64,000 nucleotides of DNA from Trametes villosa (taxonomy: Eukaryota > Basidiomycota > Agaricomycetes > Polyporales > Polyporaceae). Of this stretch, positions 32,909 to 44,479 are shown piece by piece; the first letter of the stretch is position 1; every line of letters begins with the position of its first letter. Where the stretch lies: NCBI GenBank assembly GCA_002964805.2, contig PUDQ02000016.1, positions 186,001-250,000 of the forward strand, written 5' to 3'. Under the pieces are notes generated by a model that worked only from the letters and a program-made list of their open reading frames with translations, made no database searches and was not told the origin of the DNA. A program made the position numbers and the translations under genes.

Positions 32909-33981
32909 ATGTCATCCCCAAAGGTCTTTGAGAGTCCCGTCGGGTAAGTGGCCTCCAGGCAACTGGCATACTTATGTGGCTAATGTCCGGCCGCTAGCGG
33001 CACTGTCCCCCTGCCACACCATGTCGAGGATGAAGCCACAAGCCCCTCCAAGAAACGCCCGGCGGATATCCTCGAGTCCCTCACCCCCGTCCAGAAGAAA
33101 GCGCGGTCGGATGCACTGGTCAGGTACGCGCAGCGACCTGAGCCTTTTCTCACTCCCGCGTTAGCATCCCTCCTCTCGCCTCTCGCGCCTCAATTTCAGA
33201 AGAGTTGCTCAGCAGTCATTCCCTCCCGCAGAGAACGCAAACGGTACGAGGACCTCAGAAAAGACGCGCTGTGCCATGTGAGCCCGACGTGCGGGCAGTA
33301 CGTGCAGTGCGACCGCTGCGGTGCGCGCATCAAGCTCTCGAACAAGAACAACTTCGACGCCCAGCACTGGAAGAAGCACCGCAGTAAATGCGTGAAGCGG
33401 CCGGCGGCTGTCGTCGCGGACCTGCGCGCTGCGAGCAGCCTGGTGGGCCTCCCCCTCCTCTCTAGCGTCGTGTGGACTGTGTGGCTAAGCAGGCGTTGCA
33501 TCTGTAGGGGCAGCGCAAGATGTCGTGCACTCCAGAGCTTACCGCGGACAGCGCGTCCGAGCGGACGGGGACGAGCGCGAGCGTGTCTGTCAAGAGCGAG
33601 CCGTCCTCGTCCCGCGCACCGTCCCCCATTCCTTCGACGACCCCATGGCTGGACGCGCGCCGGAGAGACGAGTCCGCGCTGCTCACCGGGCACATTAGGG
33701 CGTCCGAGTACATGGCGATCGCGCACCCCGACATCGCACCCGCGCGTGTCAACACCAGCTACGCCGAACTACTAGAGAAGATGCAGGCGTGGACGCCGAC
33801 GCAGGTCAAGCCTCCGGTGTGCTTCGGGTCTATCGAGGTCGACCGTGCGGAGCTGGGTCTCCGGACGCCCGCGCAGTGGCCTGTGGCTGAAGCCGAGGCT
33901 CCCGACGACGAAGAGGTCGAGGCGTTGAGGCTGGCGTTGAGCCAGTCGACGTCGTTCGCGCACAGCTCTCTTGCACACTAG
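32909..33981 (+). CDS. Protein with one C-x2-C-x16-W-x2-H finger module
   Basis: Four exons: MSSPKVFESPVG then GTAAGT (about 32946), a Pro/Lys-rich exon to GTACGC near 33125, an exon starting at the CCCGCAG acceptor near 33231 with the finger, and a last exon from the GTAG near 33510. Phases agree at all three junctions. The module reads CDRCGARIKL..W-KKH-RSKC with C-x2-C-x16-W-x2-H-x3-C, the same geometry as in the 25885 gene. An additional CHVSPTC pair sits just before it. The N-terminus has a nuclear-type sequence (SPSKKRPADI, KKARSD); the C-terminus is acidic (DDEEVEALRLALSQS). Likely a nuclear regulator (inference). The shared module and matching N-terminal style suggest common origin with the 25885 gene. 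Confidence 0.72.
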
Positions 33982-34861
33982 GGGTGGCTCCCGCCGTAGC
34001 ATGGAGGCGAGCCCACTGGTGCCGCTGCACGAAGCTCCCAGAACGCTTGGCCACTCGACATACACTACGCGCTGACGGCACCGTGGCCGACCGCATCTCC
34101 CCCCTCCCCCTCTCATGCTTATCTTACGTACATTATTCCCTCGCTGCATCTACTCCCCTGCTTTCTTGCTTATGCTCTGTGCAACCGGTGACCATGCGTT
34201 CTGTATCATACCCCAGTACTCTATCACACCCCTGCTTCCTCGTCCATACTTGTACGTATATCTCCTCCCCCTTCCCGCTACCACGCTGTACATTTGCCCT
34301 GCTGTTGTGTCATTACGCCCGAAGAATACAGTACGGCACACCCGTATAATTCTCGTTCGACTACATACTTACGTCCCCCAGGCCTCAGCCGCCTCATGTA
34401 CATACCCGACTCATCGTCACAGACCCAGAAGATTTGTAATGCGTACCGATAGATCCTCGCCGCTCTATGCACATACGCGTCATGCTGACGATCCTTCTGA
34501 ACGCGTGAGGTGATCTACGTTGCGCAAACGGCTTGGAAACGAGCGGGACCGAGCCGAACAGTGCCTGGACGCATACAAATCCGGGTGAGTCTCGAGTTGA
34601 ACGTTGAACAGGCGTACACGATGAGACTAGTAACCGCACCGCGCGGCACCTGACAGCAGACCCAGCACCATATGCGGCCTTCATTCGGCAGAAGGATACA
34701 CTGGTTGTGTAGGCTTCCTCTCTCCTAGCTATCATATATGCGCTTGTATTAGCGATGGATATCGACAATTATTCACGTTGTAGTCAAGTATGGTCCCCCC
34801 CAAGGTAGATCTGCCATCGCCTGCTCGTACAATTACGGCGTGCGTCGGCACTAGGACGCCC
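33982..34861. other. Convergent intergenic region
   Basis: Between the 3' ends of the single-finger gene (plus) and the gene at 34862 (minus). It is pyrimidine-rich and AT-richer around 34090-34350, as expected for 3' flanks. No gene seen. Confidence 0.5.
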
Positions 34862-35937
34862 TCAGGATACCCCCAGCCCCAGCCCAGCCGCGGGGTGCCG
34901 CACGCGCACGGTCACCCGCTGGCCCTTGATCCCCTTGCGCGCGAGCGGGTGCGAGAAATCCACCGCCGCCTCGACCTCGATCGTCCCCCCGCACACGCCG
35001 CGCCCCGGCGCGTCCTGGGCGGGGGCGCTCCCGCCGGCTGCGAACCAGCGCATGAGCGTGCTCTGGCTGCGCTTGAGCGGCGCGTTCGCGGGGCTGCCCG
35101 TCGGCGTGAGGGCAGGCGCGGGTGCGGGGGGAGGTGGTGCGACACCTTTGCAGATGCACCAGTGCGACTGGGAGTAGCGCTGCTCGCTGGGACGATCCAG
35201 GCGCTTCACCAGTTTCCTGCAAACTCCGAGTGAGCACGCGTTCCAACAGCCAAGCGGTTATGAGTGGTTCTACGGGAGACGTACCCAATCGACACGCGCT
35301 TGTCGCGCTTGTACGCGGAGACGAGCCGCGCGACGCGTTCCTCTGACGGGACCGCGGGGTCGAGCACGACGGTGTAGTTTCCTTTGAAGCTCGGCCCGGC
35401 TGTTGAGGAGCCCGACGCGGTGCTTGCTTGGACGGCATAGGCAAGCGCGTCGAGGAGCGCGTCCTCCGTCTGGTACTCCGAGCCCGTCCCGGAGCTTTGC
35501 ACGACTACCTTGGTGGGACGCGTAGGGTTCTCGGCGATGGCCGCCTCTTCCGTCGTCCTCTTGCGCGAGAGCGTCGCTGCGTTATACGCGGGGCTCTTGT
35601 GGGCGCTGTGCGTATGCGGGTCGCTCGAAGCAGCGGGATAGAGATGCGGCTTGTGTTCTGGAGGCGATGGCGGATGTGCGATAGCGCGTAGCTTCGCCAT
35701 GGTCTTCTGGTACTTGAGTTCGTGCTTCTTGCTCTGCTCGTCCATGATCTGGCGGCACGCGTCGCACCAGCTCTTGTAAAACGGGGTGCCGATGGGGAGG
35801 CTCTCCGTCTTGCAGTGAGAGCAGCGTCGCTCTGTTTCCGGCGTCGCTGCCTCGTCTCCGCTGGAGATGGACATGGAGGCTGAGGCTTTCGGCCCGTTTG
35901 ACATGGGCTTGAGAGGTACGAGGGCAGCGATGGCCAT
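34862..35937 (-). CDS. Unassigned protein with a C-x2-C...C-x2-C zinc-ribbon-like motif
   Basis: Two exons on the minus strand: from the ATG at 35937 to the donor GTACGT near 35283, then from the TTTGCAG near 35219 to the stop at 34862, in frame (SIG|KLVKRLDRPSEQRYSQ). Residues ~38-60 hold CSHCKTESLPIG..WCDAC, spacing C-x2-C-x15-C-x2-C. This recalls a GATA finger but is two residues shorter and lacks the basic tail that makes DNA contacts. A coiled, basic stretch (MDEQSKKHELKYQKTMAKL) follows. The middle has a conserved-looking block (NYTVVLDPAVPSEERVARLV). The end carries SQSHWCICKG and a Pro/Ala linker. Possibly nuclear; no specific function can be assigned. Confidence 0.65.
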
Positions 35938-36939
35938 AGAGGACAGCGTCTGCAGTGGTCTGGTTAGTTCCAGTATGTATGCGCGTTCCGTAAGGTGTGT
36001 TCCTCACAGATGAATTTGATGTTCGGCTCCCTTACTGGGAGCAGCACTGTCCGCAAAGGGATGTAACGGACCGGTACACAAGTCTATCGCCGCGTCGTAC
36101 GCGTCTGAACTTGGCCACGCGACGTCACGCCAACGCGTCGGATCACGATGGTGCAGTGTGACGGACGCGTCAGTCGAAGGGCCCGGAGCACGGACAGGGC
36201 GGGGCCGACTCTTCTCCCCAGACGCCACAGCTTGGCCACAGCCTACGACATCGCTCCCCCGAGATAACATCGAGCTCCTCACTCCCCTCGACCTCACTTT
36301 GAGAATCGCCGGCAGGTCGGCGAAACGCAGCTGATTCGGTTCTAGTGCGAAGAAGTAGGCTGCATTGCAACGCAGCTCAGTTAGGAGCCCATTCAGGCCA
36401 GGCAGTCTAGACCGCGCCTGCGAACGGCCGTGGCTCCATAACGCGCCCAACGGCTCTCGAAAGTTCAAAGGCGTCCCCCGGATCACCGCAGGTCCTCTGA
36501 CTTCGAGTGCACCCGGCCGGGCGCGGTATCTGGATTCTGCAGCGAGCTCCCAGACGGCGCGCGGTGACGTCCAGGGCTCCAGCCGGCCGTCGAGCTCAGG
36601 AGAGGTCGAGCGCCCCTCGCGCCATGGCTAAGCCTCTTCCGCCGGGCCTTGGACCTGGCACCGCTCGCCCGACGCCCGGGGCTCTGGCTGCGCCCCGCCG
36701 TTTTCCCTCGCAGAAAATGGACGGCTTCGAAGTTCGCCACCCCCTGACGGGTATATAACTGCTGTCGCGCCGCCGGCGCACGCCCCCGCACTGACATCAC
36801 CCCCAAGCTCCCCCGCCTCTCGCGTCCCTAGGCTTGCGCCCCGAGTCCCGGACCCGTCTTTATCGCTCTCTTCCACGCTCTCGTCGAACTTACGCTCTCA
36901 TCGCTGGCATCATACACGACTCCGCCAACCATAGACACC
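35938..36939. promoter_or_regulatory. Divergent intergenic region with strong TATA box
   Basis: Spans the starts of the 34862-35937 gene (minus) and the 36940 gene (plus). A consensus TATATAA at 36752-36758 is followed by a C-rich, pyrimidine-biased leader to the ATG at 36940, about 190 bases away. Frames of 160 codons (36004-36486, minus) and 88 codons (36365-36631, plus) have no recognisable content. Confidence 0.55.
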
Positions 36940-37296
36940 ATGCCGACCTGGGACATCGCCTCCACCCACCCTTCCGGCTCCAAGCCTGCGCTCGCGCATA
37001 CCCCCTCGAAGCGCCGCGCCCAGCAGCTCCGGTCCGCACATCGCGAGCTCGACGGAGCGGATTCCGATACCACCGCCCCCGCCCCCGCATACCCGAGTAG
37101 CGATACACCCTTCCCGCGCAAGAGCACGTCCGACGAGGAGCTCCGGCTGCATGACCCTGGGCAGGGCGAGGACGCTGCGCTCGCCCAGCGCACGGTGCGC
37201 AGAAAGAAAAGCTCGTTCGACCTGCGCGACCTCTTCCTCGCCGGCGGGCCCGAACGCATCGCGGCCTCAGTCGCAGCCTCCGACCGTGACTCTTAG
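36940..37296 (+). CDS. Small disordered protein, 118 residues
   Basis: Intronless frame with ATG in a CACC-ATG-like context and a TATA box ~185 bases upstream. The product is hydrophilic: MPTWDIASTHPSGSK, a basic patch (TPSKRRAQQLRSAH), an acidic middle (STSDEELRLHDPGQGED), and a C-terminal amphipathic segment (KKSSFDLRDLFLAGGPERIA). No signal peptide or membrane segment. The SSFDLRDLFLAGG block could be a short binding motif. Family unknown; the promoter strength suggests real expression. Confidence 0.55.
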   Translation: MPTWDIASTHPSGSKPALAHTPSKRRAQQLRSAHRELDGADSDTTAPAPAYPSSDTPFPRKSTSDEELRLHDPGQGEDAALAQRTVRRKKSSFDLRDLFLAGGPERIAASVAASDRDS

Positions 37297-38096
37297 TCGC
37301 TCGCTGCTCCCTCGACTATCTAGTGAGTACACCTCGCAGCCATGTTCACCTTGCTGTGTCTGACAGATCTGACCCATAAGTTCAGTTACGACCTTTCACG
37401 AACCTCACGACACCTATGTGGACTTTTGCTGTACGATAACCCCCATGCCGATGTGTACCGGGCGCTGTAGTATGTCGAAGAAAACTGTATGACGTCACCA
37501 AAAAGTGTAATGTATGTAGACCCGAGTTCGACCTATGTTTTCTCCCACCCGCGATTGTTCTCTCTCGCGCTGAGTATAGTACTGAGTACTGAGCGGCCAT
37601 GATGAGTCCACACCATCGCCCCGCAGTGCGCGGCGGTGCGGGCGGGCGAACATGCGCCCTGGCGGGTTGAAGCCCGCCTGTATGCTCGGGATGCGCCCCG
37701 AGTCATGCATCATGGCCTGCCGGTAGCCGTGCGCTCTGCTCGAAGGGTGACCGCCGTGTCCTCTACTACCACAAGCGGTCCTAAGTCTAACAGTCACTGT
37801 GGTCTCTATTCACTGGAAAAGGGCAGGGTGTCGTGTTGGCTGGTCACAGGCACGCTGGGAGCGGTCAAGATTATCAGTACAATAACTATCGGATGGGAGA
37901 CTCGTAGGTGGGAGGGTTAGTAGTAGGTAAGTAGGTAAGTGAGCGATTGTCAATTGTGATGTGTCCTCCTACATCGGCGCGCTACTAAATACTCTGCACA
38001 GTAATCTCGCGTTCTCAGTGCTAACCATTGTAGTGACCGCGAACATGACAAGCATAGACGGGCCGACCTAAACGGATTCCCGCCCATGGGCCCGGG
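37297..38096. other. Convergent intergenic region
   Basis: 3' flanks of the 36940 gene (plus) and the first F-box gene (minus). A run of GTAGGTAAGTAGGTAAGTGA occurs near 37923-37943. No gene supported. Confidence 0.5.
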
Positions 38097-39923
38097 CTAG
38101 TCGTACTCCGCGTTGCTATCGTCCTCCTCGCAAGTGGACAGAGTCCCTTCCGATGCAGCGTCCCATCGCACATCGACCACAACCTCCTCCAGCTTCTCCA
38201 TGAGCTCATCGGTCGCATGCCTGCACTCGACGAGACGCACCACATCGACCGGGAGGCCGCAATTGCAGCGGAAGATCGCCCAGTCGAGGAGGTCGTAGAA
38301 TGGCTCCGCCCCCGACCGCGAGATGCGGCAGCGGAAATCGGTGATGTGCAGCGCGCGGAGTGCTGGGAGCGGCGGGGAGAGATGTGGGCCAGGGCGCGAA
38401 GCCATGAGGGCGGAGAAGAAGTCGCCCTCGGGGTGTCCATCCACGACGAGATTCCGGACGCTCGGGAAGAACGCGAGCACCGTGCCCCACCGTCGCTTCA
38501 TGCAATGCCCCGGGAGGCAGAGGACTTCGACGTGCGCGAGTAGCGTCCGGGAGTGTCGCAGGGCAGGCCCCAAGCGGAGTTCTGAGCTGGAGCACGCAAA
38601 GAAGTCTATCATGATCGCCGCAGGCGCACCTCGCCGCCCGGAAGTGTGAGGTACTACTTCCGCCCAGCCGTCCAATCCCATGAGGCAGTCATATGCGGCG
38701 GCAGTGATGTGCACTCTCCTCAAGGGCGCCTTCTCGCGCATGTGCGCAGTGATGCTCTGCATGAGCACGTTGCTGCCGAGCACGTCCTGCACCATGATTT
38801 CCAGCTTACTCTCCGAAGGGGTGGCTAGATGGTTGAGCAGGTGGGCGACATAGAGTGCATCGCCGGTGAGACAGATTTTCTTGAGCGACGGGAATGGGAT
38901 TGTACGTGACACGGGCGGAAGTCGAATTGGGTCCGTGGTGGTGGCAAGCCCTTGTCGTGGTAGCGCGCCCGTGATCTTCAGATGCTGCAGGCAGTGCGCG
39001 ACCGCCCCTAGGGTAGAGAATAGTTCGTCAAGGGTACCTGTATCCGGCATCCTGGCGCCGGAGGTGCCTCTGTTCGAGGTGCCGACAAGGACTAGGGTTG
39101 TGAGGGCCGGGGAGGAGAGCACCGGGTCGTTCCAGCGGAACGGAACCTGCCGCAACTCGAGATGGCGGAGCCGCAACAGCGGCGAAGCAGAGTGGGCGAT
39201 TATGGGGACGGCGGCGGGCGGGGGACCCGGGATATTCCGTGGGCGCATGCGTTCTCCACCTTCGCAGCTCAACTTCAACGTCTCGAGAGCGTCGAGGGGG
39301 AACACCGTCTTGGCGCAGAATGCCTGTACGACCTTGACAGAGCCGTCTATCCGGAGGACCTTCAAACGATGGGAGTGTCGCAGAAGCACGTCCAAAGCCA
39401 ACTTCACCTCCGCAGCCACAATCCTAGTAGGTCTAACGCAGGCACTGACATGGAGCGGAGCACGTTTGGAGCGTACGACGAGTTGGGCGAAGGTCTCGCT
39501 GGTCGTTAGCGGGAGGTGGTTCCAAAATCGAGGTGTGTTCAGTGCAATGGTGCGGAAACGACGACAGACGTGGGTCAGCCGGATCCAGCGCAGGTGACCG
39601 GAGTAGCAGGTCGAGCTCGGGTCCCACTCGTCCATTACTCGATAGACTAGTATTTCCGCCAGGAGTTCCGCCGGGAGGCTGCATACCGTCGTGAACGTGT
39701 TAAGATCTGACTTGAGGTCGACAAGCGTACGCTCAGTCTTCTTGATTTCGTTCTCGACGTCCACACGAGACCGCGGTACGGGCCTGATCATCGTGGTATC
39801 GGTAGCATAGGCCCTGCATGAGTGCATGGTGCGTAAGACTGCGTTGGTACATCATAGCACGAAGCGCACGCCGATTCCCGCAATAACTGGTGGCAGGAAA
39901 ACTCACAGATCTATCACGGTCAT
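38097..39923 (-). CDS. F-box protein, paralog A of a tandem array
   Basis: Main exon from 39813 to 38097 plus a 17-base first exon at 39923-39907 (MTVID) joined through GTGAGT...CATGCAG. I chose this start over the internal ATG at 39827 because the paralog at 40333-42148 has the same mini-exon and no ATG at the equivalent internal site. The N-terminus has a coiled coil (VENEIKKTERTLVDLKSDLN), then an F-box-like segment (CSLPAELLAEILVYRVMDEW..WIRLTHVCRRFRTIALNTPRFWNHL). The ~450 remaining residues form irregular leucine-rich strands (LKVLRIDG, LRHLELRQVPFRWND, LTTLVLVGTSN). Such proteins are SCF ubiquitin-ligase substrate receptors and are expanded in mushrooms. Substrate unknown. Confidence 0.85.
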
Positions 39924-40053
39924 TCTGAGTTGTAGCAATTTTCGAGTCGCTGTCTGCCAGGGTCGGACTGTCTGGCACTAGCGGCATGTACAGCTGGTGG
40001 CACGGAACGACGTGCTCGCCGCATCCGAGTCAGGCGGGTGCCAGTGGGGAGCT

Positions 40054-40099
40054 GTGACTCGACGTTATGGGGCAACGTCGTCACGGTAAGGTCACGTAG
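40054..40099 (-). promoter_or_regulatory. Conserved F-box promoter element, copy A
   Basis: 46-base block 131 bases upstream of the paralog A start. It aligns with 42220-42264 (upstream of paralog B) and with 45023-45066. Shared words in plus-strand orientation are GTGACTC, CGTTA, TCGTCACG and AAGGTCAC/AAGTCAC. Confidence 0.6.
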
Positions 40100-40332
40100 T
40101 GCTTCCCGCCGCAGCCGCGGTGAGCGGCGCATCCTCCGCGGTCACCCTCTAACTAAGTACTAGTTCTTGCCGGTACTATGCCTGTTGATGTATGTGAAGC
40201 TATCGAATTATTGTATCGCACGGTGCCACTAAACCCCAGCCAATTCAGTACAGGCAAGATTCAGAGTCTAACACGAAGCGCAACGGATGTTGACGGGCGG
40301 ACCTCGATGGACTGCCCCTTACCAAGAGCGTC

Positions 40333-42148
40333 CTACAGGTCGGCCTCGCTATGCTCCTCGATCCTACGACCCTCTCCGGGGTATGTACACGCCGCCTCCT
40401 CCTTCTCCTCCTCCCACTGCACATCGACCACGACCTCCTCCAGCTTTGCGATGAGCTCTCCAGACGCATACCTGCACTTGTCGAGCCGCACTTCGTCGAC
40501 GGGCGCGTCGCAGTTGCAGCGGAACATGGCCCAGTCTAAGAGGCGTTGAAAAGGGGTTTTCCCGTCCCACGTGTTGCGGCACCAGAACCCTCTGAGGTAT
40601 AGCCCACGGAGGGAGGGAAGTGGCGGCGCGGGACGCAGACCATCGCGTGGCAGGGCCATGAGCGCTCCGAAGAAGTTGCCTTGAGGGTGCATGTCCACGC
40701 AGAGCCTTGACACCCTCGGGAAGGACGCGAAGGCCCCGGCCCACGGGTGCTGCATGCCGAGCCCGCCGGAGAGGTGGAGAGTCTCGACGTGCGCAAACAA
40801 CGTCCCCGAATGCTGCAGAACAAGCCCGAAGGGGGTCCCTTGCGGGAAGACACCGAAATTCACCTTGAACGGCAACGCGTCCTGCACGTCATGATATCCC
40901 GAGGGTACCGCTGTCCGGCCGTGCAGCCAGAGCTCGTCGTTGCATCCGACGATGTACAGCAGCCGCAGGGGCGGTTTGTTGTGCGTGTACGCCGCGATGC
41001 TCTGCATGAGCAGCCCGCTGCCGAGCTGGTCCCGCACCGAGACGTCCAGTTCCTCTGCCGAGGGAGCGAACATGTGGTTGAGCAAATGCGCGACATAGAG
41101 CGCATCGCCGGCGAGATGCACACTTCGGAGCGACGGGAACCGGATGGCGTGCGACACAGGCGGGAGGTAGACGACGTCCGCACTAATGGCGAGTTCTCCG
41201 CTAGGCAGGGCGTCCTCAATCACCAGACGCTGCAGGCGGGGCGCGACTGCTCCGAGGGCAGAGAACAGCTCGCCGAAGGAGCCGGTGTCTGGCATTCTCG
41301 AGCCGGGGGCACCTCTGTTCCTCCTGCCGACGATGACCAGGGTCGTGAGGGCGGGGGAGGAGAATACAAGGTCATCCCAACGAAAGGGGATCAGCCGCAG
41401 CTCGAGATATCGGAGGCGCAACGGCGCCGTAGCAGAGTAGGCGATGATGGGAACAGCGGCGGGGGGAACCCGCCTCGGGGGGGACCAAGGACGGATGCTC
41501 CTCTTGTTCTCGCTGGTCAATTTCAGAGTCTCGAGCGTGTCAAGGCAGGACACCGTCTTGATGCAGAACAACTGGATGTCCGCGACCGTGGCGCCTTCCA
41601 TGCAGAGCTCTTTCAGACGATGGGAGTTCTGCAGGACAGCGTCTAGAGCGAGACAGATGTCCGCGGCCGCACGCCTTCCTTGGACGATGACAGCGTCGAT
41701 ATGGAGAGGCGCACCTTTTGAGCGCAGCAAGAGCTCGGAGAACGTATCGTTCTTGGCGAGTGGGAGATGGCTCCAGAACCGCGGAGTGTTCTGGGCGACG
41801 GCACGGAAATGACGGCAGACGTGGGTTAGACGGATCCATCGTAAGTGGGGGAGTGTGCAGGGTTCGCTCGAGCACCAGTCGTCCATCATCCGGCGGACCA
41901 GTATCTCTGCTAGAAGTTCCGGTGGGAGACTGCATATTGTTGTGAACGCATTGAGGTGCGCCTTGAGGTCTGCGATTACATGCTCGTATTTCTTGATATC
42001 GCCCTCAATATCCTTCCGAGACTGCGGTAGGTGCCTGGTCGCAGAATCGGTAGCATGGTAGACCCTGCAGGTCAATTATATGTTAGTACGTGGACGGCAT
42101 ATTAAAACGAAGCGCGGTCAAGAGGACTCACCAATCTATGACGGTCAT
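40333..42148 (-). CDS. F-box protein, paralog B
   Basis: Main exon from 42064 down to 40333, preceded by a 17-base exon at 42148-42132 (MTVID, then a W codon across the junction). The long frame itself has no ATG near its start, so the mini-exon is needed for initiation. Same design as paralog A: coiled coil (IEGDIKKYEHVIADLKAHLN), F-box (CSLPPELLAEILVRRMMDDW..WIRLTHVCRHFRAVAQNTPRFWSHL), leucine-rich strands (LRYLELRLIPFRWDD, LTTLVIVGRRN) and a C-terminal helix (ELIAKLEEVVVDVQWEEE). Close similarity along the whole length shows a tandem duplication. Likely SCF substrate receptor; target unknown. Confidence 0.85.
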
Positions 42149-42219
42149 TCTGAGTCGTGGTGGCACAGAGGGTTGCACTGACAGGTTACATCGCTGCTCG
42201 CGAGTCCTTTTTGTGGGCC

Positions 42220-42264
42220 GTGACTCAACGTTACGGGGCAGCATCGTCACGATCAAGTCACGTA
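42220..42264 (-). promoter_or_regulatory. Conserved F-box promoter element, copy B
   Basis: Matches 40054-40099 over 45 bases with about eight substitutions and lies 72 bases upstream of the paralog B start. Gene-strand core: TACGTGACTTG...CGTGACGA, that is, two GTGAC words 12-13 bases apart plus a third at the far end. Confidence 0.6.
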
Positions 42265-42503
42265 GTAGTGCCTTTGGCACCTGCTTGCTTTCTGCGTAGA
42301 CTATGGAGCCTATTGTGCGCCATGAGTGTTGGAACGATTATAGAAAATTGCACCGCAGCCAATCACAGGCGCTGTAGGTAAAGGATGGCCGCAATAGTAC
42401 TTGGGAAACTGAGGGTACAAGACGTGGCCACACCGTCACAGCGGGAGCGGACGTACGCCGGTGCCGTGTACTACATATGTAAGTAAATATCGACGGTTTA
42501 CCG

Positions 42504-44343
42504 CTAACCGTCAGTATCCTCGGAGCTGCAGTCGAGCTCCTCGCTATCGACTTCGGAGGCTTCGGGTGTGCTCAGCATCTCCGGAGCCCTTCCGTCCCAC
42601 CACACCTCGGCCACGATCTCCTCCAGCTTCTCGATGTCCTCCTCCTCCACGTACTGGCAGTCGTCGATGCTGATCTCGTCGACGGGCGCGCCGCGGTTGC
42701 AGCGAGAGATCAGCCAGTCTATGAGACCGTCGAATACCGTCGCTATATCCGACGGCGGCGCTCTGCTAGGGCGAAGCCGGACTTCTGCGAGGTTGAGTGT
42801 GCGCAGTGCTGGGAGTAGTGGCACAGGCGCGGGCGGCATGGCGCGGCACGAAGCGATGAGGGCGGGGAAGAAGCTGTCCTGGGGCTGCCCGTCCAAGGAG
42901 AGTCTGCGCACGCTCCGGAAGGGCGCCAGGACCTCGGCCCACTCGCACTCACGGTGCATCCAGAGCTCCCCGAGGCCGAGCACCTCGACGTGCGCAAAGA
43001 GCTCTCCCGAGCCGCGCATTGCAGACTCCAAAAGGCCCGCTGCGGGACGGTAGCCGAAATCCACCATGAACGGCGCGGAGTCCGACGGGAGCTCGAGAGC
43101 GGTGGACGACCGGCTAGCAGCGTTCAGTGCGAGGCCCCTGCCGGCTGCATCAATGCGGAGTGCACGCAAGGGCGACTTGTCGGCCATGTATGCTGCTATG
43201 CTCTGCATCAGGGCCTCGCAGCTATGGGCCATCGGGTGTATCGTGACATGCAGCAATGCTGCTGAAGGGCAGGACATGCGGCTGAGCAGGCGGGAGAGGG
43301 CGAGTGGATTGTCGGCGAGACGGACCAGCTTGAGCGACGGGAAGGAGATGACGCGCGAGGGGGGAGGAAGCTGCACTCTGTCCGTGGCGGCGTCCACGAT
43401 TCCTTGCCCGGGCAATGCGCACTCGATCGTCAGCTCCTGCAATCGGGGCGCGACTGCTTGGAGGGTGCGGAGCAACTCGTCGAAGGAGCCGGCGTCTTCT
43501 ATTGAGATGTTGGAAAACCCTTTGCCCTTTATACCGACAATCAGCATACGTGTGAGAGCGGGTGAGGAAAATATAAGGTCGTTCCAGCGGAATGGGGTGT
43601 TCCACAGCTCGAGAACCCGGAGCCGGGGCGGCGGCGCAATTGGGTATGCAATGATGGGAACAGCGGCGGGCGGCAGCAACGGCGTGTTCGTCGGGCGGAA
43701 GTCTGAGGCGGCCAGATCGAGAGTCTCAAGCGCACCCAGGCAGAAAACCGTCCTAGCGCAGAATGATTGGATGAAATCGGGGGAGGCAAATATGCGGAGC
43801 TCTTTCAGACGATGGGAGTGTCGCAAGAGGATGTTGAGAGATACGGTATTATCCGCAGTCGCACCGTGGTCTTGCGCGTTTCTGATACGAGCACCGACAT
43901 GGAGCGGCGCATCCTTGGAGCGGGAGAGAAGCTCGGCGAAGGTATTACTTTTTGCTAGCGGTAGATGGCTCCAGAACCGGGGGGTGTTCAGCGCGACGGC
44001 GCGGAAATGGCGACACACGTGTGCCAGCCTGATCCAATGTAGGTCGGGGCAGTAGTGGGACGCGCTAGAGAGATAGTCGTCCATCATCCTGTGGATGAGT
44101 ATCTCCGACAAAAGCTCTGGGGGGATGCTGCATATCGCGGTGAGCGCGTTGTGATGCGACTTGAGGTCTGCAGTTGCACTCGCGGATTTTTGGATGTCGC
44201 GCGCACTATCCGCATCCGTCTGTGGTGCGAGGAGAGTAGCCGCAGCCCTGGGTCTGCAGAAATGTACACGCCAGTAAACGAGCGGCACGAGGGGAATCGC
44301 ACAGTTGTGCGGCTAGGAGAACTGACAAACTGACTGCGGCCAT
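42504..44343 (-). CDS. F-box protein, paralog C
   Basis: Main exon from 44253 to 42504; the long frame begins without an ATG. A 41-base first exon at 44343-44303 (MAAVSLSVLLAAQ) splices through GTGCGA...TTCTGCAG in phase, which supplies a start. This first exon is unrelated to the MTVID exon of paralogs A and B. The F-box region reads CSIPPELLSEILIHRMMDDY..WIRLAHVCRHFRAVALNTPRFWSHL, followed by leucine-rich strands (LRVLELWNTPFRWND, LTRMLIVGIK) and the helix EDIEKLEEIVAEVWWD. Sequence is the most diverged of the three. Probable SCF receptor; function unknown. Confidence 0.8.
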
Positions 44344-44453
44344 GCTCAGAAGGTCTTGTACATCAGGAAAGTGTTTACGGGCCATGACCTCCATACAGCG
44401 CCATATGGAGCGATGGAGTGGTGGAGATCCCCCCCTGCTATATAGAGACGCCC

Positions 44454-44479
44454 GGCTCTATCTAGAGCGCTATAGAGCC
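44454..44479. repeat. Short inverted repeat (8-bp arms, 10-base loop)
   Basis: GGCTCTAT and ATAGAGCC are perfect inverted arms around CTAGAGCGCT. Related ATAGAGCCA words recur at about 44656. It could be a footprint of a small transposon or a cruciform; the evidence is thin. Confidence 0.5.

Noticed and set aside
36004..36486. 160-codon minus-strand frame
   Set aside because: No domain and lies in the divergent promoter region of two better-supported genes.
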